A stretch of DNA of 26,557 bases from Actinomycetota bacterium (GTDB taxonomy: Bacteria; Actinomycetota; Acidimicrobiia; Acidimicrobiales; Ilumatobacteraceae): positions 1 to 26,557 of the forward strand of contig SYEA01000019.1 of NCBI GenBank assembly GCA_005800965.1. Reading direction: 5' to 3'. Both the position numbers and the translations under genes were made by a program. Below the pieces are notes generated by a model that searched no databases, was not told where the DNA came from, and was given only the letters and a program-made list of their open reading frames with translations. The number at the start of each line of letters is the position of its first letter. Position 1 is the stretch's first letter. This document shows, in pieces, positions 13,656-22,925 of this stretch.

Positions 13656-14477
13656 GTGAACTCCTTGGCGATGCTGGCGGTGAGCTGGGAACCCGAGCTA
13701 CGTGGTTACGTGGTGGTCATCATTGCGGCAGTGGTGCTCATTGGTGGTTCGTATCTCGTAGTGGGCACCAACCTCGGCGCGCGACTTGGGTTTCTCGTTG
13801 TGCTCGCCGGTCTGTTCGGTTGGATGGCGGCGATGGGTGTGGTTTGGTGGACTTACGGCATCGGTCTCACGGGCCGGTCGCCGGTCTGGGTGCCGGCTGA
13901 GCCTGCCACGATTATTCGCAGCGGTGAATTGTTGCAGCAGGTCGAAATTCTTGAGCAACCGTTGAAGTTAACGGGTACACCACAACAGAACTCTGAGGCC
14001 GTAGTTGCGGCTTTGGCGTCAGAAGGTTGGCAGCGACTCGATGACTCAGACCCACAACGCGGGCAGGCCGTTGCATCGTCAGACGAAATTTTGATCAATG
14101 GCGCCGGCGAATTTGGCGCCGGCGAATTTGTTTCGGTCAGCGTGTTCGATCGTGGAGGTGAGCGGTGGCCCAAAATAAATGAGACGCTTGACTTCTTTGC
14201 TTTTTTCCACGAACCGCGTTATGCGTTGGTCGAGGTGGCGCCAATCGTGCCGCAGCGTGTTGAGCCTGGTCGTGCACCGGCGCGACCCAAGATTGATGAA
14301 ACACAAGAGCGTCGATATGTGTACATGGTTCGTGACCTCGGCAATCGTCGTCAACCAGCAATGATGATCACGCTTGGATCGCTGTTGGTGTTCGTGATCC
14401 TGTGTTGGCTATTGCATCGTCGCGACCTCATCTTGCGCCAGAACCTTGCCCGAGCGCGCGAGCTCGAAAAGGTCTAA
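13656..14477 (+). CDS. Membrane protein of unknown function, last gene of the bc operon
   Basis: A 273-residue protein with two N-terminal helices (about 18-40 and 44-66), a ~165-residue soluble domain and one helix near the C-terminus (about 234-254) followed by a basic tail. The GTG start directly follows the previous stop with no gap. No cofactor motif is visible and I do not recognise a family. The soluble domain contains the duplicated pentapeptide GAGEFGAGEF (149-158) caused by a 15-bp tandem repeat. Its position suggests a bc-complex subunit or assembly factor, or a link to the nuo genes 20 bp downstream. Conservation across relatives would decide. Confidence 0.68.
   Translation: MNSLAMLAVSWEPELRGYVVVIIAAVVLIGGSYLVVGTNLGARLGFLVVLAGLFGWMAAMGVVWWTYGIGLTGRSPVWVPAEPATIIRSGELLQQVEILEQPLKLTGTPQQNSEAVVAALASEGWQRLDDSDPQRGQAVASSDEILINGAGEFGAGEFVSVSVFDRGGERWPKINETLDFFAFFHEPRYALVEVAPIVPQRVEPGRAPARPKIDETQERRYVYMVRDLGNRRQPAMMITLGSLLVFVILCWLLHRRDLILRQNLARARELEKV
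14100..14129 (+). repeat. Exact 15-bp tandem duplication inside a gene
   Basis: The unit GGCGCCGGCGAATTT occurs twice without a mismatch, in frame, giving Gly-Ala-Gly-Glu-Phe twice. It looks like a recent slippage event in a tolerant loop. Confidence 0.9.
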
Positions 14478-14497
14478 GCCCCTAGGGCGCGGTAGCA

Positions 14498-14986
14498 ATG
14501 GGCCAATACCTACCGATAGTGGTGCTCACCGCACTCGCTGTTGTGTTTGCCGCCCTCAGCCTCGTGGCCTCGAAGGTTTTGGCACCGAATCGACCAAACT
14601 CGGCCAAAGACGCGCCGTACGAGTGCGGCATTGTGCCAAGCCGTGAGTCGCCCGAACGTTTTCCGGTGTCGTTTTATCTGGTGGCGATGTTGTTCATCAT
14701 GTTCGACATAGAAATCATTTTCGCCTATCCCTACGCGGTAGCCCATGAAACGCTCGGAGCCTTCGGGTTCTGGGAGATGGTTGCGTTCAGCGCCGTGTTT
14801 TTCGTGGCCTTCGTCTACGTTGTGGCGCGCGGGGCCCTTGAGTGGGGCCCGATGAAAAAGAACGTGTCGGTATCTGACGTGGCTGCGATGCCAGTCTCTG
14901 GCGCGGGCATCAAAGTGGTCGGTCTGGATGGACGTCTTGCACCAGTAACGAAAGAAGCTGTGTTGAAGGAAGACGTCACCGTATGA
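14498..14986 (+). CDS. nuoA: NADH-quinone oxidoreductase subunit A
   Basis: A 162-residue membrane subunit of complex I with three helices (about 4-26, 58-80, 88-110). The family segments YECGIVPSRES (residues 41-51) and FIMFDIEIIFAYPYA (around 65-79) are clear; the FDIE segment contains the conserved acidic residues near the quinone channel. The protein carries a polar C-terminal extension of about 40 residues beyond the usual ~120-residue length. It starts 20 bp after the last bc-operon gene and overlaps nuoB by 4 bp (ATGA). Confidence 0.95.
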   Translation: MGQYLPIVVLTALAVVFAALSLVASKVLAPNRPNSAKDAPYECGIVPSRESPERFPVSFYLVAMLFIMFDIEIIFAYPYAVAHETLGAFGFWEMVAFSAVFFVAFVYVVARGALEWGPMKKNVSVSDVAAMPVSGAGIKVVGLDGRLAPVTKEAVLKEDVTV

Positions 14987-15567
14987 GTGCCGTTCGCGAT
15001 GTGCTTGACAACGGCCTGGGCGGGGTGCAACACAACTTTTTGACTGGCCGCGTCGAAGACCTCGTGAAGTGGTCGCGCTCGCGCTCGAGTTGGGGTGCCA
15101 CCTTCGGTTTGGCTTGTTGTGCCATCGAAATGATGGGAACGGGCGCGCCGCACTACGACATCGCTCGTTTTGGCATGGAAGTGTTTCGTGCATCACCCCG
15201 ACAGGCCGACATCATGATCGTGGCGGGGCGGGTGAGCCAGAAGATGGCCCCTGTGTTGCGTCAGGTGTACGACCAAATGATGGAACCCAAATGGGTGATT
15301 TCCATGGGGGTGTGCGCGTCGAGTGGTGGAATGTTCAACAATTACGCCATCGTGCAGGGTGTTGATCAGGTGGTGCCTGTTGATGTGTATGCACCGGGTT
15401 GCCCACCCACACCAGAGACGTTGATTCACGCCATCGAAACGCTGCACCAACTCATCGAAGATGGTGAAATCATGCGCCGCCGTGCCGCGAGTGGTGCTGG
15501 TGCCAATGTGCACATTCAAGAGATTCCTGCTGGCATGATCACGCCGGTGACCTTGGAACGGCGCTGA
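14983..15567 (+). CDS. nuoB: NADH-quinone oxidoreductase subunit B
   Basis: A 194-residue peripheral-arm subunit that holds cluster N2, the [4Fe-4S] centre that reduces quinone. The four ligands are visible: the adjacent pair C45-C46 in ACCAIEMM, C111 in VCASSGG and C140 in APGCPP. The surrounding GRVSQKMAP and MFNNYAIVQGVDQVVPVDVY are typical. The length is normal, with a short C-terminal extension. It overlaps nuoA by 4 bp and ends 2 bp before nuoC. Confidence 0.97.
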   Translation: MSAVRDVLDNGLGGVQHNFLTGRVEDLVKWSRSRSSWGATFGLACCAIEMMGTGAPHYDIARFGMEVFRASPRQADIMIVAGRVSQKMAPVLRQVYDQMMEPKWVISMGVCASSGGMFNNYAIVQGVDQVVPVDVYAPGCPPTPETLIHAIETLHQLIEDGEIMRRRAASGAGANVHIQEIPAGMITPVTLERR

Positions 15568-15569
15568 CG

Positions 15570-16013
15570 ATGACACCATCCCGTGGGCAGTCGGTGATGT
15601 TTGTGGCTGCCTCTGACTACCTCGCCACCATCACACAGCTGTATTCAGGTGGGTTCACCATGTGTATCGACCTCACGGCAGTCGACTATCTCATGCACGA
15701 AGGTCGCACCCTGCCAGCCGACGTGGTGGCGCAGCGATTTGAAGTCGTGGTGAATCTGTTGTCAATCACCTCGCGCCAGCGAATGCGAGTTCGGGTGCAG
15801 GTTGCCGACGGCGAGAGCCTCCCAACCTTGTTTGATATTCATCCGAGCACCGAGGCCATGGAGCGTGAAGTGTTCGACATGTTCGGGATCGCGTTTGACG
15901 GCCACCCCGACCTCACGCGCATTTTGATGCCCGAAGACTGGGACGGTCATCCGTTGCGCAAGGACTATTCACCTGGCCGCATTCCAGTGCAATTCAAAGG
16001 TGCCGCTTCATGA
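15570..16013 (+). CDS. nuoC: NADH-quinone oxidoreductase subunit C
   Basis: A 147-residue peripheral-arm subunit (30-kDa family). The signature EREVFDMFGIAFDGHPDLTR (about 107-126), then ILMPEDWDGHPLRKDY, is complete. The protein is shorter than many actinobacterial NuoC proteins because of a compact N-terminal part. It overlaps nuoD by 4 bp. Confidence 0.94.
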   Translation: MTPSRGQSVMFVAASDYLATITQLYSGGFTMCIDLTAVDYLMHEGRTLPADVVAQRFEVVVNLLSITSRQRMRVRVQVADGESLPTLFDIHPSTEAMEREVFDMFGIAFDGHPDLTRILMPEDWDGHPLRKDYSPGRIPVQFKGAAS

Positions 16014-17413
16014 CCACGGTGGATGATCGCCCAACTGCTGAGCAAGTACGAACTCAGCAAGACATAGGTTCACTCAATTCGCCGATTACATCGGCTGGTG
16101 CGGCAACCAGTGAGGGTGGGCAAGAACTCCAGCCGCGCTCGACGATGTCACAAAAAGCGATTATGCGTGAATCAGGCTCGGTACTTCGCATGAGCGAGTC
16201 GGCTGCAGCAGCACTGGCCGATGTAGCAGCCGACTCGCAAGAAGACCAGACGATGATTATCAATATGGGGCCACAACACCCCAGCACGCACGGTGTGTTG
16301 CGATTGATGTTGGAGTTGCAGGGCGAAACCGTCTTGCGTTGCAAGCCAATCATTGGATACCTGCACACCGGTATGGAAAAAACGGGCGAGACGCTCAGCT
16401 TCATGCAGGGTGGTACCAACGTCACGCGAATGGACTACCTGTCGCCGCTCAACAATGAATTGGTGTTCTCGCTGGCCACCGAAAAACTGCTCGGCATTGA
16501 CGGTGACGTTCCAGAACGAGCGCAATGGATGCGCATGCTGCTGTCTGAACTCAATCGCATGAGCAGCCACCTGTTGTTCATGGCGACGAATGGCATGGAT
16601 CTCGGCGCTGTCTCGATGATGCTTTACGGCTGGCGCGAACGCGAGCAGGTGTTGCGATTTTTCCAAAAAGTCACTGGTCTGCGGATGAACCACAACTTCA
16701 TCCGCCCGGGCGGTGTTGCAGCCGACCTGCCCGCTGGTTGGCGCGATGATGTGCTGGCGCTGCTCGACATGTTGCCCGATCGACTAGCGGAATACGAAGT
16801 GCTGATGACTGGTCAACCAATCTGGCGCGAGCGTCTCCAGGGTGTCGGCGTGATCACCCAGAGCGAGGCGATTGCCCTGGCGGCTACTGGCCCAATTCTG
16901 CGCTCCACCGGCTTGGCCTTCGACTTGCGCAAAGACCTTCCGTATCTCAACTACAACGAAGTCGAATTCGATGTGGTGGTCGGTGTGCACGGGGATGCCT
17001 ATGACCGTTATGCAATTCGTTTGCAAGAAATTCGCGAGTCGATGCGCATTGTGCGTCAGGTGCTCGACAAAATGCCCAGCGGCAACTATCGCATTCAGAA
17101 CAAAAAAGTCACCCCGCCACCGCGCGGGCGAATTGATGAATCTATGGAAGCCCTCATTCATCACTTCAAGATTTTCACCGAGGGCTTCAAGGTGCCCGAG
17201 GGCGAGGTGTACGTGGCCATCGAGTCACCACGCGGAGAAGTGGGCTGCTACATCGTGAGCGACGGCTCGGCCGTGCCGTATCGCATGCACGTGCGAGCGC
17301 CGAGCTTCGTCAATGTGCAATGCCTGCCACACATGATGCGCGGCGGTTTGGTTGCCGATGCCGTCGCCGTGATTTCGTCGATTGACCCGGTGCTCGGTGA
17401 GGTCGACCGATGA
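16010..17413 (+). CDS. nuoD: NADH-quinone oxidoreductase subunit D
   Basis: A 467-residue 49-kDa-type subunit that forms the quinone pocket with NuoB. The family core starts at about residue 83 with INMGPQHPSTHGVLR, whose GPQHPSTHG includes the His near the quinone head group. Later landmarks are GYLHTGMEK, RMDYLSPLNNE and, near the C-terminus, SFVNVQCLPHMMRGG. The first ~80 residues are a polar, low-complexity extension that is not part of the conserved core. Later in-frame Met codons exist at residues 46 and 61, but the 4-bp ATGA overlap with nuoC supports the ATG at 16010. Confidence 0.95.
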   Translation: MTTVDDRPTAEQVRTQQDIGSLNSPITSAGAATSEGGQELQPRSTMSQKAIMRESGSVLRMSESAAAALADVAADSQEDQTMIINMGPQHPSTHGVLRLMLELQGETVLRCKPIIGYLHTGMEKTGETLSFMQGGTNVTRMDYLSPLNNELVFSLATEKLLGIDGDVPERAQWMRMLLSELNRMSSHLLFMATNGMDLGAVSMMLYGWREREQVLRFFQKVTGLRMNHNFIRPGGVAADLPAGWRDDVLALLDMLPDRLAEYEVLMTGQPIWRERLQGVGVITQSEAIALAATGPILRSTGLAFDLRKDLPYLNYNEVEFDVVVGVHGDAYDRYAIRLQEIRESMRIVRQVLDKMPSGNYRIQNKKVTPPPRGRIDESMEALIHHFKIFTEGFKVPEGEVYVAIESPRGEVGCYIVSDGSAVPYRMHVRAPSFVNVQCLPHMMRGGLVADAVAVISSIDPVLGEVDR

Positions 17414-17997
17414 GCCGTCTTTCCAGCGAACGAGTAACCATCGCCCAAGAAATAGTCGGCCGATTTCCGCGCAAGAAGTCGGCACTGATTCCGTTGTTGC
17501 ATTTGGCGCAAGAGCAAGACGGTTACGTTGCCCAAGACGCCATGGTGCATATTGCCGAGATGCTCGACTTGGCGCCCGCCGAGGTGTACGGCACCGCAAG
17601 TTTCTATGAGATGTTCAAGTTCCATCCGATCGGCAAGTACTGCATCAACATCTGTACCAACATCTCGTGCCAATTGGTCGGTGCGTGGAATCTGCTGCAC
17701 CATGCCGAGCAACGGCTCGGTATCAAAGCTGGTGGCACCACTGCCGATGGTCTGTTCACGATTGAAGATGTGGAGTGCATCGCTGCTTGCACCGAGGCGC
17801 CAGCCCTGCAAGTGAACTACCGCTATCGCTACAAGGTGACACCCGAATCGTTCGACGGCTTAGTTGCCGAACTGGAAGCTGGCAAGTTGACCGGCGAGTT
17901 TCCGCCGCACGGCACGCTGGCAACAGTGCGGCAGGAGACCACCGAAACGTGGAGCAACCGCGGCACTGAAGCACAAGCAAAGGTCGATGCACGATGA
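17410..17997 (+). CDS. nuoE: NADH-quinone oxidoreductase subunit E
   Basis: A 195-residue thioredoxin-like [2Fe-2S] protein (24-kDa type, cluster N1a) of the NADH-input module. The ligands are C82 and C87 in ICTNISC and C123 and C127 in ECIAAC. The N-terminal segment HLAQEQDGYVAQDAM and VYGTASFYEMF are family-typical. The C-terminus has a polar tail beyond residue ~160. The gene overlaps nuoD and nuoF by 4 bp each. Confidence 0.96.
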   Translation: MSRLSSERVTIAQEIVGRFPRKKSALIPLLHLAQEQDGYVAQDAMVHIAEMLDLAPAEVYGTASFYEMFKFHPIGKYCINICTNISCQLVGAWNLLHHAEQRLGIKAGGTTADGLFTIEDVECIAACTEAPALQVNYRYRYKVTPESFDGLVAELEAGKLTGEFPPHGTLATVRQETTETWSNRGTEAQAKVDAR

Positions 17998-19343
17998 GCG
18001 TTCCAACCGGACCAAGAATCATCACGTCGCGTTTTGACGTGGCCGACGGACACACTTACTCGGGGTACGTGCGCACGGGCGGTTATCAATCGCTGCGTAA
18101 AGCAGTGGGCACGATGACACCGCAACAGGTGCACGACGAAGTGAAAGCCGCCGAAATTCAGGGTCGTGGTGGTGCTGGTTTTCCGGCGGGCACCAAGTGG
18201 GGCTTTCTGCCTGCCGATGTGCATCCTCGCTATCTCGTCATCAACGGTGACGAAAGTGAGCCAGGCACCTACAAAGATCGCATGCTCATGGAGCTTGACC
18301 CACACCAACTGATCGAAGGAATCTTGCTGGCTTGCTACGCGTTGAATGCAGCACAGGCATTTTTGTATGTGCGTGGCGAGATGGCTCTGGCCCAAGAACG
18401 GCTCGCCCAGGCACTCAATGATGCCTACGCCAACAACATGGTGGGTAAGAACATCTGTGGGAGCCAGTTTTCCGTCGACATCACGCTCACCTGGGGTGCT
18501 GGTGCCTACATCGTGGGTGAAGAAACTGCGTTGATTGAAAGTCTCGAAGGTGAGCGCGGCATGCCGCGGTTGAAGCCACCGTTTTTTCCAGCCGTCAAAG
18601 GCTTGTACATGCAGCCCACGATCGTAAACAACGTCGAGACCTTGGCCAACTTGCCGTACATCGTTGGTCAGGGCGGCGGCGACTTCAAGTCGCTTGGTGC
18701 ACCAACTTCGACCGGCATGCGCATGTTTGCCATCAGTGGTCACGTGAACAAGCCCGGCGTGTTTGAAGTGCCCAACGGTGTGACCACATTTCGGATGTTG
18801 TTTGAGGCGTCTGAGTATTGCGGCGGCGTGCGCAACGGCGGCAGTGTCAAAGCCTTTATTCCTGGTGGCGCATCGGCGATGTGGTTTTTCCCTGAACATC
18901 TCGACATGGCACTCGACAAACCAACCGTCGACAAGGCCGGGTCGATGCTCGGTTCAGGGGCCATCGTGGTGATGGACCAATCCACCGACATGGTGGCTGC
19001 GTGTTGGCGAATCGTGCGATTCTTTGCGCGTGAGTCATGCGGCAAATGCACACCATGTCGCGAAGGCACCACATGGTTGGAGCGCGTGTTGAAGCGCATG
19101 CTCGATGGACACGGTCGCGCCGAGGATATCGACATGTTGTTTGAGATCAGCGAGAGCATCAGCCCCGGCATCGCTTGGCCTCCCCGACAGACCACCATTT
19201 GTCCGCTCGGGCCATCGGCAGTGTCGCCAATTGCATCAGCCGTGCGACGTTTCCGCCCAGAGTTTGAGCACTACATCGAACACGGCCGCCCGATTGACGG
19301 TGTTGAGTCACCGTTTGCCACACACCTAGCCACACACGTCTGA
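17994..19343 (+). CDS. nuoF: NADH-quinone oxidoreductase subunit F
   Basis: A 449-residue NADH-oxidising subunit that carries FMN and cluster N3. FMN/NADH-binding segments are GRGGAGFPAGTKWG (57-70), NGDESEPGTYKDR (84-96) and GAGAYIVGEETALIESLEG (168-186). N3 ligands are C349, C352 and C355 in SCGKCTPC and C403 in TICPLGPSA. The length is normal. The stop is 10 bp before nuoG. Confidence 0.97.
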   Translation: MSVPTGPRIITSRFDVADGHTYSGYVRTGGYQSLRKAVGTMTPQQVHDEVKAAEIQGRGGAGFPAGTKWGFLPADVHPRYLVINGDESEPGTYKDRMLMELDPHQLIEGILLACYALNAAQAFLYVRGEMALAQERLAQALNDAYANNMVGKNICGSQFSVDITLTWGAGAYIVGEETALIESLEGERGMPRLKPPFFPAVKGLYMQPTIVNNVETLANLPYIVGQGGGDFKSLGAPTSTGMRMFAISGHVNKPGVFEVPNGVTTFRMLFEASEYCGGVRNGGSVKAFIPGGASAMWFFPEHLDMALDKPTVDKAGSMLGSGAIVVMDQSTDMVAACWRIVRFFARESCGKCTPCREGTTWLERVLKRMLDGHGRAEDIDMLFEISESISPGIAWPPRQTTICPLGPSAVSPIASAVRRFRPEFEHYIEHGRPIDGVESPFATHLATHV

Positions 19344-19353
19344 TTCGAACGCC

Positions 19354-21708
19354 ATGACCGACACCGCAGCACCAAAGACCACGGTCAGCATCACCGTTGA
19401 CGGTCGCGCAGTCGAGGCCAAGCCTGGCGAATTACTCATCAACGCCTGCGAGCAGTCGGGTTCGTTCGTTCCACACTTCTGCTATCACCCCCGCATGTCG
19501 GCAGTCGGCATGTGTCGCCAGTGCATCGTTGAAGTAGAAGGCCCGCGCGGCAAGGCGCTCGTGGTGTCATGCATGACTCCCGTGGCCGAAGGCCAAGTGG
19601 TGTCCACTACTTCTGAACCCGCCAAGCGCGCGCAAGAAGGTGTGCTCGAGTTGTTGCTTGCCAATCATCCGCTGGATTGTCCGGTGTGCGACAAAGGCGG
19701 GGAGTGCCCGTTGCAAGACCAAGCGTTTTCGCACGGCCCCGGCGAGAGCCGTTACGTCGAAGAAAAGCGCCATTACGAAAAGCCGATTCCCATCAGCGAC
19801 TTGGTGTTCTTGGATCGTGAGCGTTGCATTTTGTGTGATCGTTGCACTCGCTTTGCTAGCGAAGTGGCTGGCGACCCACTGATCTCGTTCACGAGTCGTG
19901 GCAACAACACGCAAGTCATGACGTTTCCCGATGAACCGTTCAGCTCGTATTTTTCTGGCAACACCGTGCAGATCTGTCCGGTCGGCGCCCTCACCGCCTC
20001 GCCATACCGCTTCAAGGCACGCCCCTGGGACTTGGAACAAGTGGAAAGCACCTGCACCACCTGCAGTGTTGGTTGCCGCACCGTGGTGCAGAGCAGTCGA
20101 GACGAACTCGTGCGCTATCAGGGCGTTGATATCGAATCGGTGAACTGGGGTTGGCTGTGTGACCGCGGTCGATTCAACTTTGAGGCGGTGAATTCAAAGA
20201 ACCGTGTGCACGCCCCGTTGGTGCGCAAAGACGGAGAGCTTGTTGATGCCACATGGTCGTCGGCACTTGACGCGGCTGGTCGCATCCTGCGCACGGTGAT
20301 CAATGACAAGGGTCCCGATGCTGTGGCCATCGTTGGTGGCGCACGGGGTTCGAACGAAGACGCATTCGCTTGGGCCAAGTTGGCCGATGCACTCGGCATC
20401 ACTGCCCGTGACTCGCAGCTTGGCGATGGCATGCCGGCCGAAGTGTTTGCGCTGCCGCAGGCGACTATTGCTGAAGTGTGCACTGCACGCACCGTGGTGT
20501 TGTTGGCACCCGATCTAAAAGAAGAACTTCCTGTTTTGTATTTACGATTGCGCGATGCTGCAGAAAAACGCCAGACCCGAATCATCGAAGTATCGCCTCG
20601 CGCCACCGGATTGGCCGACTACGCGTGGAAGTCAGTGCGCCACGACCCAGGTGACCAGCCGAGAGTGGTGAGTGCGTTGCTTGCTTCGCCAGATGTCGCT
20701 GCACAACTGGCGCTGGGCAATGTGGCTGTTGTGGTGGGTCGCGGCAACCTCGCCGAGTCACCCGAGTTTTCGCTGCTTGCTGTGGGCGCAGTGCTCAGTG
20801 CGCAACCCGAGGCACGGGTGTTGCCAGTAGTGCGTCGCGGCAACGTGCGTGGCGCAGTAACCGCCGGCTTGACTCCGCAACGGGCGGACGGTGACACTAA
20901 TGCGATACTCGCAGCAGCTGCCGCAGGCAAAGTGGAGTGCGTTGTGCTGCTTGGTGCCGACCCATTCACAGACGTGCCAGATGCCGACTTGGTGCGACGT
21001 GCCTTTGCTGGTGTAAAACATGTGATTGCTGTCGACACGTTTGTGACCGAGTCATCACGCCACGCCGAGGTGTTGTTGTCGGCCGCGGCGTATGGCGAAA
21101 AAATGGGAACCACCACCAACTGCGAGGGTCGCGTCAGTGATGTGGCCCAAAAAATCACGACTGCTGGCACGGCACGACCCGACTGGATGATTGCTGCAGA
21201 ACTCGCGATGGAACTTGGCGTTGACCTTGGTTATTCGTCGTACGGTGAAGTGCATGCCGCAATGACAGCGGGCATCGCAGCATTTGCGCCTGTCGCCGAG
21301 GCTCGTGCGGTGCGGCGCGAAGGTGTGGTCATTGCGCACCCAGCAGCGGTGCGCATCACTGCGGCTGCAACCTCGGCTGCGCCACGCCTAACTCACCAGT
21401 TTCGATTGCTGGTTTCACGCGTGTTGTACGACCAGGCAGTATCAACGAGCCAGAGCCCGTCGCTCGCCCCGTTGGCGCGTGACGCCGGAATCCACCTGCA
21501 TTCAAGTGACGCACTTCGACTTGGTGTGCGTGAGGGCAGCGACCTACGCGTTGCCGCCAATGGCTCGGCAGTCGTATTGCCACTGGTGATTGACGATGCA
21601 GTGTCACGCGGTGTGGCTTTCGTTCCGTTCAATCAGCACGGCAATGACATTCGGGTGTTGATTCGCCACGATGCGCCGGTGACCGACCTGGTTATCGAGG
21701 TCATCTGA
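19354..21708 (+). CDS. nuoG: NADH-quinone oxidoreductase subunit G
   Basis: A 784-residue 75-kDa-type subunit. Cluster N1b: C43, C54, C57 and C73. N5: H105, C109, C112 and C118 (HPLDCPVCDKGGEC). N4: C158, C161, C164 and C208. The extra cluster N7 is present: C234, C237, C241 and, 27 residues later, C269, as in E. coli and Thermus but not mitochondria. The molybdopterin-oxidoreductase-like C-terminal region follows and is long and divergent. The stop overlaps the nuoH ATG by one base (TGATG). Confidence 0.95.
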   Translation: MTDTAAPKTTVSITVDGRAVEAKPGELLINACEQSGSFVPHFCYHPRMSAVGMCRQCIVEVEGPRGKALVVSCMTPVAEGQVVSTTSEPAKRAQEGVLELLLANHPLDCPVCDKGGECPLQDQAFSHGPGESRYVEEKRHYEKPIPISDLVFLDRERCILCDRCTRFASEVAGDPLISFTSRGNNTQVMTFPDEPFSSYFSGNTVQICPVGALTASPYRFKARPWDLEQVESTCTTCSVGCRTVVQSSRDELVRYQGVDIESVNWGWLCDRGRFNFEAVNSKNRVHAPLVRKDGELVDATWSSALDAAGRILRTVINDKGPDAVAIVGGARGSNEDAFAWAKLADALGITARDSQLGDGMPAEVFALPQATIAEVCTARTVVLLAPDLKEELPVLYLRLRDAAEKRQTRIIEVSPRATGLADYAWKSVRHDPGDQPRVVSALLASPDVAAQLALGNVAVVVGRGNLAESPEFSLLAVGAVLSAQPEARVLPVVRRGNVRGAVTAGLTPQRADGDTNAILAAAAAGKVECVVLLGADPFTDVPDADLVRRAFAGVKHVIAVDTFVTESSRHAEVLLSAAAYGEKMGTTTNCEGRVSDVAQKITTAGTARPDWMIAAELAMELGVDLGYSSYGEVHAAMTAGIAAFAPVAEARAVRREGVVIAHPAAVRITAAATSAAPRLTHQFRLLVSRVLYDQAVSTSQSPSLAPLARDAGIHLHSSDALRLGVREGSDLRVAANGSAVVLPLVIDDAVSRGVAFVPFNQHGNDIRVLIRHDAPVTDLVIEVI

Positions 21709-22925
21709 TGTTGGCCCTCGACCCGCTGCTCGAGGGTGGTTTGTTGTGGACACCTTTGTTGATCGTGTTGCTCAAGGTTGTGGTGGTGTTCGTTATCGGT
21801 TTGGTGGCAACCATGTTGATGGTGTGGTTCGAGCGCAAGGTCATTGCCGGAATGCAAAATCGAATCGGGCCGAATAAGGCTGGTCCGTTTGGTTTGTTGC
21901 AAACGCTCGCCGACGGCATCAAGCTCTTTTTCAAAGAAGATTTGATTCCGCGTCGTTCCGATCGCTTCGTGTTTGCCCTCGCCCCGTTTTTGGCGCTGGT
22001 CCCGGCGTTCCTCGCCTTTTCAATCATTCCGTTAGGCGGAGACTTCCGCGATGGCAACGATGGCATCGTCACGTGGTTTGGCGTTGAAACACGGGTGCAA
22101 CTCGCCGACCCGCACATCGGAGTGTTGTTCGCCCTCGCAATCTCTTCAATCGCGGTGTACGGCATCATGCTGGCTGGCTGGTCGAGTGGTTCGAAGTATC
22201 CGCTGCTGGGTTCGGTGCGCGCCTCGGCTCAGATGGTGAGCTACGAAGCAGCGCTCGGGTTGTCGCTGGCATCGGTGATTTTGGTGTCAGGAACACTTTC
22301 CACGAGTGGCATCGTGGGCACACAGACGACGCTCACCAACTGGAATGTCGCGGCCACCGGCATTGTGCCGTTCATTATCTTTCTTATCGCTGCCACCGCC
22401 GAACTCAATCGTCCACCATTTGATCTGGTGGAAGCCGAGCAGGAACTCGTCGGTGGCTTCAACACCGAGTATTCGTCAATTCGATTCGCGCTATTTTTTC
22501 TTGCCGAGTTCATGAACACCGTCACGATGTCGGCGTTGGTCGTGACCTTATTCTTCGGTGGGCCACAGCCCCCGTCATACGGTGGAGTCACGCTGGATAT
22601 TCCATTGATTCCCAACGGTCTTGAAGGCACGATTTGGCTTCTTGCCAAGGTGGTTGTGTTTCTCTACATCTATGTCTGGTTCCGGGCTTCGCTACCACGC
22701 TTGCGTTACGACCAGCTCATGGATTTCGGTTGGAAAGTGCTGATTCCAGCCTCGCTTGGATGGTTCATTTTGTTGGCAGCCCAGCGCTTGGCACGCAATG
22801 AGGACTGGAATATTTTTGCAACCACCGCAATTGCCGTGGCGGTATTGGGTGTGTGTTATGTGCTCATGCAGGCGGCATTCGCTGTGAGCAACAAGACTCG
22901 TGAGCGAGAAGGAGCACAGTTCTAG
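21708..22925 (+). CDS. nuoH: NADH-quinone oxidoreductase subunit H
   Basis: A 405-residue membrane subunit with about eight helices, joining the peripheral arm to the proton-pumping arm and lining the quinone channel. Conserved segments are WFERKVIAGMQNRIGPNKAG (about residues 40-59), the following GLLQTLADGIKLFFKED, and AELNRPPFDLVEAEQELVGG in the middle with its acidic quinone-channel loop. The length is normal for actinobacteria, with a short polar C-terminus. nuoI starts on the base after its stop. Confidence 0.96.
   Translation: MLALDPLLEGGLLWTPLLIVLLKVVVVFVIGLVATMLMVWFERKVIAGMQNRIGPNKAGPFGLLQTLADGIKLFFKEDLIPRRSDRFVFALAPFLALVPAFLAFSIIPLGGDFRDGNDGIVTWFGVETRVQLADPHIGVLFALAISSIAVYGIMLAGWSSGSKYPLLGSVRASAQMVSYEAALGLSLASVILVSGTLSTSGIVGTQTTLTNWNVAATGIVPFIIFLIAATAELNRPPFDLVEAEQELVGGFNTEYSSIRFALFFLAEFMNTVTMSALVVTLFFGGPQPPSYGGVTLDIPLIPNGLEGTIWLLAKVVVFLYIYVWFRASLPRLRYDQLMDFGWKVLIPASLGWFILLAAQRLARNEDWNIFATTAIAVAVLGVCYVLMQAAFAVSNKTREREGAQF

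Noticed and set aside
14481..14488. CCCTAGGG palindrome between the bc block and nuoA as a terminator
   Set aside because: It has only eight bases with no loop and no T-run, so it cannot form a terminator hairpin.
17829..18899. 356-codon minus-strand open frame opposite nuoE/nuoF
   Set aside because: Shadow of nuoF in a high-GC third-position context; no recognisable domain and no promoter or ribosome binding site.
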